9,330 nt of DNA from Acidimicrobiales bacterium (lineage in GTDB: Bacteria; Actinomycetota; Acidimicrobiia; Acidimicrobiales; RAAP-2): NCBI GenBank assembly GCA_017883105.1, contig JADGOF010000060.1, positions 1 to 9,330 on the forward strand, written 5' to 3'. The notes under the pieces are model-generated. The model searched no databases. It had not been told where the DNA came from and was given only the letters and a program-made list of their open reading frames with translations. Shown one piece after another: positions 1-6,993 of the stretch. The position numbers and the translations under genes are program-made. Positions within the stretch are counted from its first letter, which is position 1. Every line of letters begins with the position of its first letter.

Positions 1-216
1 TCGAGCGGCGGCTCGGCATCGGGGGGATCGAGTGGCGGGCTCGGTTCGGGGGCAGGGGGTGTCGATCCGTCCGTCTCGCTGTCCGGGGCGACACCCCTGG
101 CCTTCACCGGGGGCGACCCACGACCGGTCGTCTCGCTCGGGGTCCTGCTGATGGCAGCTGGGTGGATGGCCCGCCGGCGGCTGCTCAGGAGCCGTCGGTC
201 CCGGGACGCGCGATGA
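1..216 (+). CDS. C-terminal end of a sortase-anchored surface protein (LAFTG), 5' truncated
   Basis: The frame is open from the first base to a TGA at 214-216, giving the last 71 residues of a longer protein. Visible residues 1-20 are a Gly/Ser-rich flexible linker. LAFTG follows at residues 33-37 (bases 97-111), then a hydrophobic stretch (about residues 42-57) and a tail rich in Arg (RRRLLRSRRSR). This is the three-part layout of a cell-wall sorting signal, and Ala at position 2 fits the LAXTG signals used by class E sortases. A class E sortase is encoded downstream at 3599. The main domain lies outside the window, so function is unknown; given its neighbour it could be a second binding protein. 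The stop overlaps the start of the next gene (ATGA, bases 213-216), suggesting translational coupling. The frame and sorting signal are well supported. Confidence 0.85.
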   Translation, partial: SSGGSASGGSSGGLGSGAGGVDPSVSLSGATPLAFTGGDPRPVVSLGVLLMAAGWMARRRLLRSRRSRDAR

Positions 217-1754
217 AGCGTCGAACTCCTCGACTCCTTGCCGGCGTGGCCGTTGCCATTCTTGCCGCGGGCATTGTGGCCAGTAGTGCCGCGACGCCGT
301 CCCCGGCCGGAGCCAGCACCGACAAGACAACCCTGTCCGGTGAAGGGGGGACCTTCTTCGAGCCCGTCGTGACCAAGCTGATGATTGACAGCTCGTCGAA
401 CCTCGGCGGCCTGTTCGGGGCCTACGTGGCCACCGGCCTCGAAACGGGGATCAAGAACTTCGTCGGCACCGCGCCCAAGGCGTTCAATGCCGATTTTGCC
501 GTCTCTGAGCGGCCGCTGACGACAACGGAGGCCGCCACCGCCAAGGCCAACGGCCGATCCTTCGCCTACGTGCCGATCGCGGCGACACCGGTGGCCGTCG
601 CCACGCTGGTGCCGACCATCGCCTACCAAGGCGGGCAGACCATCGACATCTCGCAGCTCTGCCCGCATGTCAGACTTTCGGTGACCGATTTGGGAGCCAT
701 CTTCGGGATCGACACCGCCCAGCCGGTCAATGGCTGGAACGACCCGAGGTTGGCATGCTCGAACGGGCAGCCGCTGGGTAGCCAAGGTAAGGAGCTGGCC
801 GCCAACTTCGACCCGACCATGGCCAACCATGCGCTGATGTCCCTGTTGGACAGCGATCCCGTCGCCAAGGGTTACTTCGCGGCAGGGTTGCAGAGCGCGT
901 TCGCGGCGCACAGCGCCACGACCACCGACACCACGCCGAGCGAGAAGTGGCCCTATACGGGCAGCTTTGTGACCGCAGGCGGAGACGGACCCTTCGTCGG
1001 CAAGCTCCTGACCATCAATGCCACCACCAACACCCCCAGCCATCAGGCCGGCCTGTGGGACCTGGGCGCCGTCTTCCCGATCTCGTCGGTGTGGACCGGC
1101 GCGCCGCTCGGTGCGCTGTGGGACATACCCACCGCGGCGGTCCAGAACGCGCAGGGGACGAACGTGGCACCCTCGGTGGCCTCTGCGACCGCTGCCGAGG
1201 GGGATGCCTCCGTGGCCGACACCTCCGACCCCACGACCGACAATCTGGTCACCTTCAACGCCCGTTCGAACGATGGGGCCGCCTACAACAACTACCTGAT
1301 GGAGGAGACCTATCTGGTCGTCCCCACCAACGGCCTGGTTGCGGACAAGGCAACGGCGATGGCCAGTCTCATCCGGTTCGCCTTGGGCCCGGCCGGCCAG
1401 CGGGACATCGAGGGCTTCGGAGCCGCGCCGGCCACCTCGGCCATGGTCGCTTCCGGACTCAAGGTGGCCAACGTACTGACCGCCGAAGCCGCCCCCTCGG
1501 CCGCAGCTGCCACCACTTCGACCACCACCACCACCTCATCGACAACGGCAGGGGCGACCGGCTCGGGCACGAGCTCGGACGCGGGATCATCCACGTCGGC
1601 GGTCGGCCCCGGAGGCACCAGCGGGTCCACCAGCCCCAACCTGGCATTCACCGGTTCACCCGACCTGTCGGCGGTGGTCGGGGTAGGCGCGGTGCTAATC
1701 GTCGGTGGTGCATATGGACGTCGCCGGCTCCGGCGCCGCGTGGCCAGGGGATGA
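213..1754 (+). CDS. PstS-like substrate-binding protein with a C-terminal LAFTG sorting signal
   Basis: A 513-residue exported protein of the PstS (phosphate ABC transporter binding protein) type. The start at 213 is chosen because it opens directly on a signal peptide (MKRR, hydrophobic core about 7-25, likely cleavage after PAGA near residue 34) and overlaps the previous stop as ATGA; the more upstream in-frame start at 162 would put 17 extra residues in front. Family-like stretches are the LSGEGGTFF opening (residues 41-49), DFAVSERPL (94-102), YVPIAATPVAVA (119-130), GIDTAQPVNGWNDPRL (165-180) and a C-terminal TYLVVP...GPAGQRDIEGFG part (367-403). A Thr/Ser/Gly linker (about 434-475) leads to LAFTG at 477-481, a membrane segment (about 485-501) and the tail GRRRLRRRVARG. 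Gram-positive binding proteins are usually lipid-anchored; this one has no lipobox. The usual RSDxSGTT loop of PstS is not visible, so the ligand may not be phosphate. The next gene is a PstB-type ATPase. Confidence 0.85.
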   Translation: MKRRTPRLLAGVAVAILAAGIVASSAATPSPAGASTDKTTLSGEGGTFFEPVVTKLMIDSSSNLGGLFGAYVATGLETGIKNFVGTAPKAFNADFAVSERPLTTTEAATAKANGRSFAYVPIAATPVAVATLVPTIAYQGGQTIDISQLCPHVRLSVTDLGAIFGIDTAQPVNGWNDPRLACSNGQPLGSQGKELAANFDPTMANHALMSLLDSDPVAKGYFAAGLQSAFAAHSATTTDTTPSEKWPYTGSFVTAGGDGPFVGKLLTINATTNTPSHQAGLWDLGAVFPISSVWTGAPLGALWDIPTAAVQNAQGTNVAPSVASATAAEGDASVADTSDPTTDNLVTFNARSNDGAAYNNYLMEETYLVVPTNGLVADKATAMASLIRFALGPAGQRDIEGFGAAPATSAMVASGLKVANVLTAEAAPSAAAATTSTTTTTSSTTAGATGSGTSSDAGSSTSAVGPGGTSGSTSPNLAFTGSPDLSAVVGVGAVLIVGGAYGRRRLRRRVARG

Positions 1755-1800
1755 CGGCAACCCCGGAACATCGGCAGGCAAGCAGGAAGCAAAGAGGGAG

Positions 1801-2652
1801 ATGACGACCATCGAGCAGCCGCACAGCGGGCTGGCCCGTCCGGGTCCCACCACCGAACGCCACCACCGGGGGCCCAAAGCACAGTCGACCATCGGTGCCA
1901 CCGGCGTCAGCGCGTGGTTCGGGTCGAACAAGGTCCTCGAACGGGTCACGCTGACCATGGAGCCGGGCAAGGTGACTGCGCTCATCGGACCGTCGGGATG
2001 TGGGAAGTCGACCTTCCTCCGCATCCTCAACCGGATGCACGAGCTGATCCCCAGTGCGGCGCTGTCGGGAACTGTCGAGCTCGACGGGGTCGACATCTAC
2101 AGTCCGGCGGTCAAGGTGACCGACACCCGCCTGCACATCGGGATGGTCTTCCAGAGACCCAACCCGTTCCCGACCATGACCATCGCGCAGAACGTGCTCG
2201 CCGGGCTGCGTCTTTCGGGTAACAAGGTGGCCAACCCCGATGCCCTGGTCAAGGAGAGCCTCGAGCGGGCCGGCCTGTGGAAGGAGACCCGCAATCGGCT
2301 CAATGAGGCCGGAGCGGCGCTGTCGGGTGGCCAGCAGCAGCGGTTGTGCATCGCCCGCGCCCTGGCAGTGAGGCCGAAGGTGTTGTTGATGGACGAGCCG
2401 TGCTCGGCACTCGACCCGATCTCGACCGGCGTGATCGAAGAGACCATCCGGGAGCTGAGTGACGAGATCACCATCGTCATCGTCACCCACAACATGCAAC
2501 AGGCCCAACGGGTGTCCGACAACTGCGCACTGTTCCTGGTGGACGGAGAGGCCCAGCCCGGGCACATCGTGGAAGCCGGTCCGACGGTGCAGATATTCGA
2601 GAGCCCCGACGATCCCCGCACCGCCGACTACGTCCATGGCCGGTTCGGATGA
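1801..2652 (+). CDS. pstB: PstB-type phosphate ABC transporter ATP-binding protein
   Basis: A 283-residue cytoplasmic ATPase that would drive import through a PstC/PstA-like permease. All nucleotide-binding motifs are present: Walker A GPSGCGKST (63-71), Q-loop Gln118 in VFQRPNPFP, signature LSGGQQQR (174-181), Walker B VLLMDEP (194-200), D-loop SALD (202-205) and switch His230 in VTHN. The stretches NRMHELIPSA and CSALDPIS are typical of PstB rather than other ABC ATPases. The start at 1801 is preferred because GGAAG and GAGGGAG lie just upstream (1784-1800) and it gives a usual length; an in-frame ATG at 1705 would overlap the previous gene by 50 bases and add 32 unconserved residues. About 30 residues precede the ABC domain, slightly long for PstB. 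It lies 46 bases after the PstS-like gene and overlaps the next gene by 4 nt. No permease gene is adjacent in this window. Confidence 0.92.
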   Translation: MTTIEQPHSGLARPGPTTERHHRGPKAQSTIGATGVSAWFGSNKVLERVTLTMEPGKVTALIGPSGCGKSTFLRILNRMHELIPSAALSGTVELDGVDIYSPAVKVTDTRLHIGMVFQRPNPFPTMTIAQNVLAGLRLSGNKVANPDALVKESLERAGLWKETRNRLNEAGAALSGGQQQRLCIARALAVRPKVLLMDEPCSALDPISTGVIEETIRELSDEITIVIVTHNMQQAQRVSDNCALFLVDGEAQPGHIVEAGPTVQIFESPDDPRTADYVHGRFG

Positions 2653-3419
2653 TGGAAGAGGAGATCGGATACGGCTCTGGCCCTGCCGGACCAATACCGC
2701 CACCGCCACCGCCACCGTCTCTCGACCTGCGCCGGCACTCGGCCAACGAGTCCGAACCGGTCGATCCGTTCACCGACGACGACAGCCGTACGGAGCCGGG
2801 CTCCCTGCACATTGTCGGGCGCCGATCGTGGAAGACCTGGCAACTCTCCATCGCGGTGGTCCTCGCCGCCGTGTTCGGCATGTGGTTCAACGGCAACACC
2901 GGGTCGGCGACCGAGACGACCGGCAGCTCGAGCTCGTCGGGCGGATTCAAGATTCCCGCGGCAGCGGGCACTTCGTCCTCGACCACCACCACGGCGGCCC
3001 CCGACAAGTCGACGACGTCGACCACCGCGTCCGTCGGGGGGTCGACGGCCACCACGACGGCACCCGGGAGCTCGTCGACGTCATCGACGACGGTCGCCCA
3101 AGCGGTCGGTCCGGCCACCGTCTTGATCCCGGCCACCGAGCTCGCGGGAAACTGGACGAGCAGCGCCTTCACCATTGCCGGGGGCACGTGGAACATCGGC
3201 TGGGCGTTCTCGTGTGCTCCGGTGCCGGCTGCGACCCCGACCTTCGCGGTGTTCGTGGTGAAGGCCGGGGCCAGCGCGGGGACGACCCCGGCGGTCACCA
3301 GCTCGGCACCGTCAGGGCAGTCGGTCACGCCGCAGACCAGTACCGGAAGCCAGCAGATCATCGTGCATGCACCTTCCGGTTGCCGGTGGGTGGCCAAGGT
3401 GACCGGTTCCAGCAGTTGA
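2649..3419 (+). CDS. Single-pass membrane protein with poly-Pro N terminus and exported beta-rich domain
   Basis: A 256-residue protein I cannot assign to a named family. Residues 17-23 are seven prolines in an acidic, probably cytoplasmic N-terminal region. A membrane segment lies at about 64-80 (WQLSIAVVLAAVFGMWF), with Arg/Lys just before it (RRSWK), suggesting N-in, C-out topology. A Ser/Thr-rich linker covers about 84-150. The C-terminal domain (about 155-253) has alternating hydrophobic residues, a GTWNIGWAFSC stretch and an APSGCRW stretch; Cys189 and Cys245 could form a disulfide outside the membrane. The pattern resembles small beta-sandwich domains of exported actinobacterial proteins, but this is from memory of the pattern only. 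There is no LAXTG signal. The start at 2649 overlaps the pstB stop (ATGA), and a second ATG follows at 2652. Coupling to pstB suggests a role with the transporter or in sensing at the envelope. Confidence 0.8.
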   Translation: MMEEEIGYGSGPAGPIPPPPPPPSLDLRRHSANESEPVDPFTDDDSRTEPGSLHIVGRRSWKTWQLSIAVVLAAVFGMWFNGNTGSATETTGSSSSSGGFKIPAAAGTSSSTTTTAAPDKSTTSTTASVGGSTATTTAPGSSSTSSTTVAQAVGPATVLIPATELAGNWTSSAFTIAGGTWNIGWAFSCAPVPAATPTFAVFVVKAGASAGTTPAVTSSAPSGQSVTPQTSTGSQQIIVHAPSGCRWVAKVTGSSS

Positions 3420-3489
3420 GCCCCTCGCGGCGAAGGACCCGACCCCGCCCCGCCCACGGCCCCGATCTTCAGGACAGTCGACCGGAGCA

Positions 3490-3503
3490 CCCGCTTCTGC
3501 GGG
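3490..3503 (+). other. Short hairpin in the 3420-3598 intergenic stretch
   Basis: CCCGC, loop TTCT, GCGGG form a 5-bp stem in the 179-base gap between the membrane protein and the sortase. No T-run follows, so a terminator is doubtful in a G/C-rich genome. I could not find a convincing -35/-10 pair in the gap. Its length compared with the other gaps upstream leaves room for a separate promoter or a processing site. Confidence 0.25.
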
Positions 3504-3580
3504 GGCACGGTGTGGACCACCGAGGCACCAGGGTGACCGGGGGCGGCCGTTCCCTCGACCGCCAGGGGCCGCTTGGCAGG

Positions 3581-3598
3581 CTCCTCGGGAGGAGGTCG
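3581..3598 (+). promoter_or_regulatory. Strong ribosome binding site of the sortase, inside a possible hairpin
   Basis: GGGAGGAGG at 3587-3595 is the strongest Shine-Dalgarno match in the plus-strand run and fixes the sortase start at 3599 (GGAGG at 3588-3592 has a 6-nt spacing). The bases just upstream, CTCCTC (3581-3586), are the exact reverse complement of GAGGAG (3589-3594). At least 4 bp (CTCC/GGAG) can pair with a UCGGGA loop, which would hide the site. Regulation by this pairing is inference; chance is quite possible. Confidence 0.5.
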
Positions 3599-4618
3599 AT
3601 GGCCACCACATCCGAGATTGACGTACGCACAACCGAAGAGTCCTCGGGCGGACGACCGGATCTGCCGGCGCGCCCGGACGACCCCACCGATGGCGGCTCA
3701 ATGCTCGAAGCCGGTGACGGGAGGCATCGGCGCGGCAGCCGGCGCGAGCTCCTCATCACGGTGTCCACGTGGGTGCGCAACATCGGGGCGCTGCTCATCC
3801 TCTTCGCGGCATGGCAGCTTTGGGGTACGGCGATTGCCCAGCACAACAGTCAGCAGTCATTGAAGCAGGACTTCACGGCCAAGGTGCATGCCCATCCGAA
3901 ACCGGGGGTCACGTTGGTACCGGCCGCGGCCAACCTCCCCGACGCCCCCGTCGGCACCGTCGTGGCCCTCGTCCAGATCCCCAAGATCGGTGTCAGTCAG
4001 TTCGTCGTGTCGGGTACCAACGAAAGTGATCTGGCACAGGGCCCGGGCCACTACACGGGCACTGCTCAGCCAGGTCAGGCCGGCAACGTGGCGATCGCCG
4101 GTCACCGGACCACGCATGGTGCCCCCTTCAACCGACTGGCCGAGCTCGCACCCGGGGACCCGATCTACCTGACCGACCTGGCCGGCCAACGCCTTACCTA
4201 TATCGTGTCGGCCACTCCGTTTGCGGTGGCTCCGTCCAATGTGTCGGTGCTCAACTACTTCGGGGACAACCGGCTGACCCTGACGACCTGCAACCCCGAG
4301 TTCTCCGCCCGACAACGGCTGATCGTCGTGGCCGGATTCCGCCCAGCCGGCTCTGCCCTGCCTGCCCGTCCGATGGCGGTCGAGAACGCGGGGAAGCCGT
4401 ACAAGGTGACTATCAGTGGTGAAGCCGGGTGGAACACATCGTCGATCCCACTGGTGATCCTCGAGACCGGGCTGCTCATCATGCTGGGGCTCACTAACCG
4501 CAGGTGGGCGGCCATCCTCGGGCGGGAGTCACGCTGGCTGATCCTCGTGCCGATCTGGGCGGCGCTCCTCTTCATCCTCTTCCAGACGCTGACGGGATTC
4601 CTTCCCGCTGCCGCATAG
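3599..4618 (+). CDS. Class E sortase
   Basis: A 339-residue membrane-bound transpeptidase that would cut LAXTG signals between Thr and Gly and join the protein to the cell wall. The sortase core lies at about 115-250. The catalytic residues are visible: His169 in VAIAGHRTT, Cys231 in TLTTC, and Arg240 in ARQRLIVV (Arg238 is nearby). The GHYTGTAQPG stretch before the His carries Tyr152, probably the conserved Tyr that class E enzymes use to select Ala at position 2 of LAXTG. There is an N-terminal membrane segment (about 61-79) after a charged 50-residue cytoplasmic region, and two C-terminal membrane segments (about 282-298 and 312-335) flanking an RRW...RESR loop. Two C-terminal segments are more than many sortases have. 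The long open frame upstream of 3599 is not used: the GGGAGGAGG site marks the start. The LAFTG proteins ending at 216 and 1754 are the obvious substrates. Confidence 0.92.
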   Translation: MATTSEIDVRTTEESSGGRPDLPARPDDPTDGGSMLEAGDGRHRRGSRRELLITVSTWVRNIGALLILFAAWQLWGTAIAQHNSQQSLKQDFTAKVHAHPKPGVTLVPAAANLPDAPVGTVVALVQIPKIGVSQFVVSGTNESDLAQGPGHYTGTAQPGQAGNVAIAGHRTTHGAPFNRLAELAPGDPIYLTDLAGQRLTYIVSATPFAVAPSNVSVLNYFGDNRLTLTTCNPEFSARQRLIVVAGFRPAGSALPARPMAVENAGKPYKVTISGEAGWNTSSIPLVILETGLLIMLGLTNRRWAAILGRESRWLILVPIWAALLFILFQTLTGFLPAAA

Positions 4619-4619
4619 A

Positions 4620-4631
4620 AGCGCATGCGCT
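4620..4631 (+). other. 12-base perfect palindrome just after the sortase stop
   Basis: AGCGCATGCGCT reads the same on both strands and begins 2 bases after the sortase TAG. It lies in the 51-base gap before the putative lipoprotein gene. It could be a dimeric regulator site or a small hairpin (4-bp stem, CATG loop). Palindromes of this size do occur by chance in G/C-rich DNA. Confidence 0.25.
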
Positions 4632-4669
4632 GTGGAGTTACGACTGGCCCACTACCGAGGAGTCCGCAC

Positions 4670-5296
4670 ATGATCAACAGCAACGACAACGAACCGGAGG
4701 TCCTTCGCCCCGGTGGGCGGCCAGTTCGACAAGGCGACGGCAGCGGGCCCATCGTCCGCGTCCGACGAGTGGCGAGCCGGGTGCTTCTGGCCACGGGAGT
4801 CCTGATCGGCGGAATGGCCGCCGCGGCGTGCGGAAACACCACGTCGACCACGCCGTCGACGGCACCGAGGCAGCCCGGTACCTCGGCGGCCGGCCATACC
4901 GCCGCATACGACTGGCTTTCCACGACGGCAGAGCCCTGGAACCACCGGCTCAACCGCGACCAGGTCGCCATCGACACCGCATCGGGCAGGGCCACCGGGG
5001 TGAGTGCCGACACCTACTTCAGGCGACTCGAGACGGCGTGCGCGACGATGTTCGCGGACGCCTCCAAGGCGCAGGCCATCACCCGTGCCCCCTCCAGCGC
5101 GCTCGACGGAACGTGGCGGGACATGACGGCACAGTCGAGATCGTACGCATCGGACTGCCTGCACCTCGCCCACAGCCACTCGACTGCGGATTTCACGACA
5201 TGGAACAGCAGCCTGAAAACGATGAATACTGCGAACGCATCCTTCAACGCTGCCGTGGCTTCCGTGCGTGCTGCGTCGACGGGTGCCCCCGGGTGA
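4670..5296 (+). CDS. Putative small lipoprotein, helical, unknown function
   Basis: A 208-residue protein of no family I recognise. The start at 4670 is chosen for the GAGGAG site at 4657-4662 with a 7-nt spacing; an in-frame ATG at 4625 has no such site. The first 33 residues are polar and end in basic residues (VRVRR), followed by a hydrophobic stretch (about 38-53) and Cys54 in MAAAAC. This resembles a lipoprotein signal, but Ala rather than Leu/Val/Ile stands at -3, so lipidation is likely rather than certain; the N-region is also unusually long. A short Thr/Ser/Pro linker (57-75) precedes a region that looks mostly alpha-helical, with Cys124 (LETACATMF) and Cys163 (YASDCLHLA), which could pair. 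It lies 51 bases after the sortase and 39 bases before the hydrolase. It has no LAXTG signal. Confidence 0.75.
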   Translation: MINSNDNEPEVLRPGGRPVRQGDGSGPIVRVRRVASRVLLATGVLIGGMAAAACGNTTSTTPSTAPRQPGTSAAGHTAAYDWLSTTAEPWNHRLNRDQVAIDTASGRATGVSADTYFRRLETACATMFADASKAQAITRAPSSALDGTWRDMTAQSRSYASDCLHLAHSHSTADFTTWNSSLKTMNTANASFNAAVASVRAASTGAPG

Positions 5297-5335
5297 GCCC
5301 ACGACAGGAGGTCGGGATCCGGGGCTGCCCTGGTG

Positions 5336-6955
5336 ATGTCCCGCAACGGTGAGAGCACGCGTCGACGGGCGCGGCAGATCGGCCCGGCAGTGGCCTTGTT
5401 CGCCGTCACCTCCCTGGCCGCCGTCCTCGTGGCCGGGTGCGCCGGCACCACCGGGAGGGTCGCCGTCGACCGCTCTACCCTGCACCGGAGCACGAACCCG
5501 GTCACCACCTCCACGACGGATCCCCCCTTGCCGGTGGACCCGGTCCGCTGGACGCCCTGTGGCAACTTGCAGTGTGGCTCGGTGACCGTTCCGCTCGACT
5601 ACGCCGTTCCCGAAGGTGCCGCGGTGCAGATCGCCGTGGCCCGGCACCCGGCCGAGGTGCCCACGGAGCGCATCGGCTCGTTGGTCATCAATCCCGGGGG
5701 CCCGGGGGGTTCGGGCATCGACGACCTGCCCAACGAGCTGTCGGTGCTGACACTCGGGGTGCTCGACCGCTTCGACATCGTCTCGTTCGACCCGCGGGGA
5801 GTCGAACGCAGCACTCCGGTCACCTGCTCCAGCCCCAGCTCCGGCACGAGTTCCAACTCCAGCTCGAATTCGGGTGGCGGGGGCGGTGGTGGCGGTGGCG
5901 GATCGGAAACGACCGGGCCGTTGATCGACCCGGTCCCCACCGACTCGGCCAGCCGACAGGCGCTGCTCCGCAACGACGTGTCCTTCGCCCGTCAGTGCCA
6001 ACAGGGGAGTGGCGGCATCCTCCCCCACGTGGGCACGGTCGACACGGCGAGAGACCTCGACCGGATCCGTGCAGCACTGGGCGACGCCCGGTTGAGCTTC
6101 GTGGGGCACTCCTACGGCACGCTGCTCGGAGCCACGTACGCCGAGCTGTTCCCGACCCACGTGCGGGCCATGGTGCTGGACGGCGCCATCGACCCGGCGC
6201 TGAGCACGGTCCAGTACGTGACGGACCAAGCCATGAGCTACGAGTCCGAGCTGCAGTCGTTCTTCGCCTGGTGCGCAACGGACTCCTCCTGCGCGTGGCG
6301 CCCTGTGGGCGACCCGACCAGCGCCCTCCTCGATCTCATCCAACGGAGCCGGTCCCAGGCCCTGACGATGGCGTCCGGGGGCACCGCGGCCGGACCGGGT
6401 GAGATCTACGATGCCCTCCTGGCCGGTTTGGAGGCACAGTCGTCGTGGCCGGCTCTGGCCGGCGCACTGGCCGAAGCGGAATCCGGCAATGGTTCAGCCG
6501 TCACCTCGATGACTGGCCGCTACGAGACCGGGGGATCGAGCAACGGGGCCGAGGCGGAACAGGCCATCGACTGCGTCGACCATCCGGTAGACCGGGACCC
6601 ATCCTCCTACCCGGCGCTGGCCGCCACGGTTGGGCGGTCCGCTCCGGTGTTCGGCCCTCTGCTCGCCTGGGGACTCCTCGGGTGCGCCACCTGGCCGGCG
6701 CTTCCTACACGGGCCCCGGCCCCGGCGGCCGATGCGGGTGCGCCCCCGATCGTGGTGGTCGGCACCTCAGGCGACCCGGTGACGCCTTATCAGTGGGCCG
6801 TCGATTTGGCCAGGGAGCTGACGGGGGCCTCCGTCCTCACCTGGCAAGGCCAGAGCCATGTGGCCTACTTCTACAGCCCGTGCGTGCGGGCAGCCGTCCA
6901 GGCTTATCTGGTGGACGGGGTTCTTCCGCCCACCGGGACCGTCTGTACCGATTGA
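5336..6955 (+). CDS. Lipoprotein alpha/beta hydrolase, TAP-like (S33-type peptidase)
   Basis: A 539-residue exported hydrolase like Streptomyces tripeptidyl aminopeptidase and mycobacterial Hip1-type enzymes, which release short peptides from protein N termini. A twin of basic residues and a hydrophobic core lead to a clear lipobox, LVAGC, with Cys35 as the lipidated residue. The oxyanion region NPGGPGGSG (119-127) and the catalytic Ser259 in GHSYGT are clear; Asp480 in GTSGDPVTP and His508 in GQSHVAY complete the triad in the TAP-like C-terminal domain. Several Cys pairs (75/80, 313/319, 413/450, 516/537) fit an exported, disulfide-bonded protein. An unusual Ser/Gly insertion including ten consecutive glycines (180-189) sits between the first core strands and the nucleophile. 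Start: ATG 5336 directly follows a GTG at 5333, and both are possible. A consensus AGGAGG at 5306-5311 is too far away to act normally, and only GGGG at 5321-5324 is well placed. Substrate is unknown. Confidence 0.88.
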   Translation: MSRNGESTRRRARQIGPAVALFAVTSLAAVLVAGCAGTTGRVAVDRSTLHRSTNPVTTSTTDPPLPVDPVRWTPCGNLQCGSVTVPLDYAVPEGAAVQIAVARHPAEVPTERIGSLVINPGGPGGSGIDDLPNELSVLTLGVLDRFDIVSFDPRGVERSTPVTCSSPSSGTSSNSSSNSGGGGGGGGGGSETTGPLIDPVPTDSASRQALLRNDVSFARQCQQGSGGILPHVGTVDTARDLDRIRAALGDARLSFVGHSYGTLLGATYAELFPTHVRAMVLDGAIDPALSTVQYVTDQAMSYESELQSFFAWCATDSSCAWRPVGDPTSALLDLIQRSRSQALTMASGGTAAGPGEIYDALLAGLEAQSSWPALAGALAEAESGNGSAVTSMTGRYETGGSSNGAEAEQAIDCVDHPVDRDPSSYPALAATVGRSAPVFGPLLAWGLLGCATWPALPTRAPAPAADAGAPPIVVVGTSGDPVTPYQWAVDLARELTGASVLTWQGQSHVAYFYSPCVRAAVQAYLVDGVLPPTGTVCTD

Positions 6956-6993
6956 GCCCGTGTTCCCCGGCGTCGGCTGGATGTCAGCGGACG

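Noticed and set aside
947..1804. Alternative plus-strand frame with a His-rich run (HHFDHHHH), metal-binding-like
   Set aside because: The His run is the Thr/Ser linker of the PstS-like protein read one frame off; the rest has no fold-like pattern.
1648..2715. 355-residue minus-strand open frame
   Set aside because: It is antisense to pstB, which has every ABC motif; no recognisable domain in the minus-strand reading.
2918..3110. Repeated Ser/Thr codons as a possible DNA repeat array
   Set aside because: The repeats are irregular and follow the codons of a low-complexity stalk; no fixed repeat unit or spacer, so neither a CRISPR array nor iterons.
2459..3598. Open frame continuing upstream of the sortase, as if it were a fusion of about 380 extra residues
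   Set aside because: This stretch overlaps pstB and the membrane protein in other frames, has Arg/Gly/His-rich shadow composition, and the strong ribosome site marks 3599 as the start.
4652..6343. 563-residue minus-strand open frame
   Set aside because: It runs antisense to the lipoprotein and hydrolase genes, is Arg-, Gly- and His-rich without any motif, and is a typical G/C-rich shadow.
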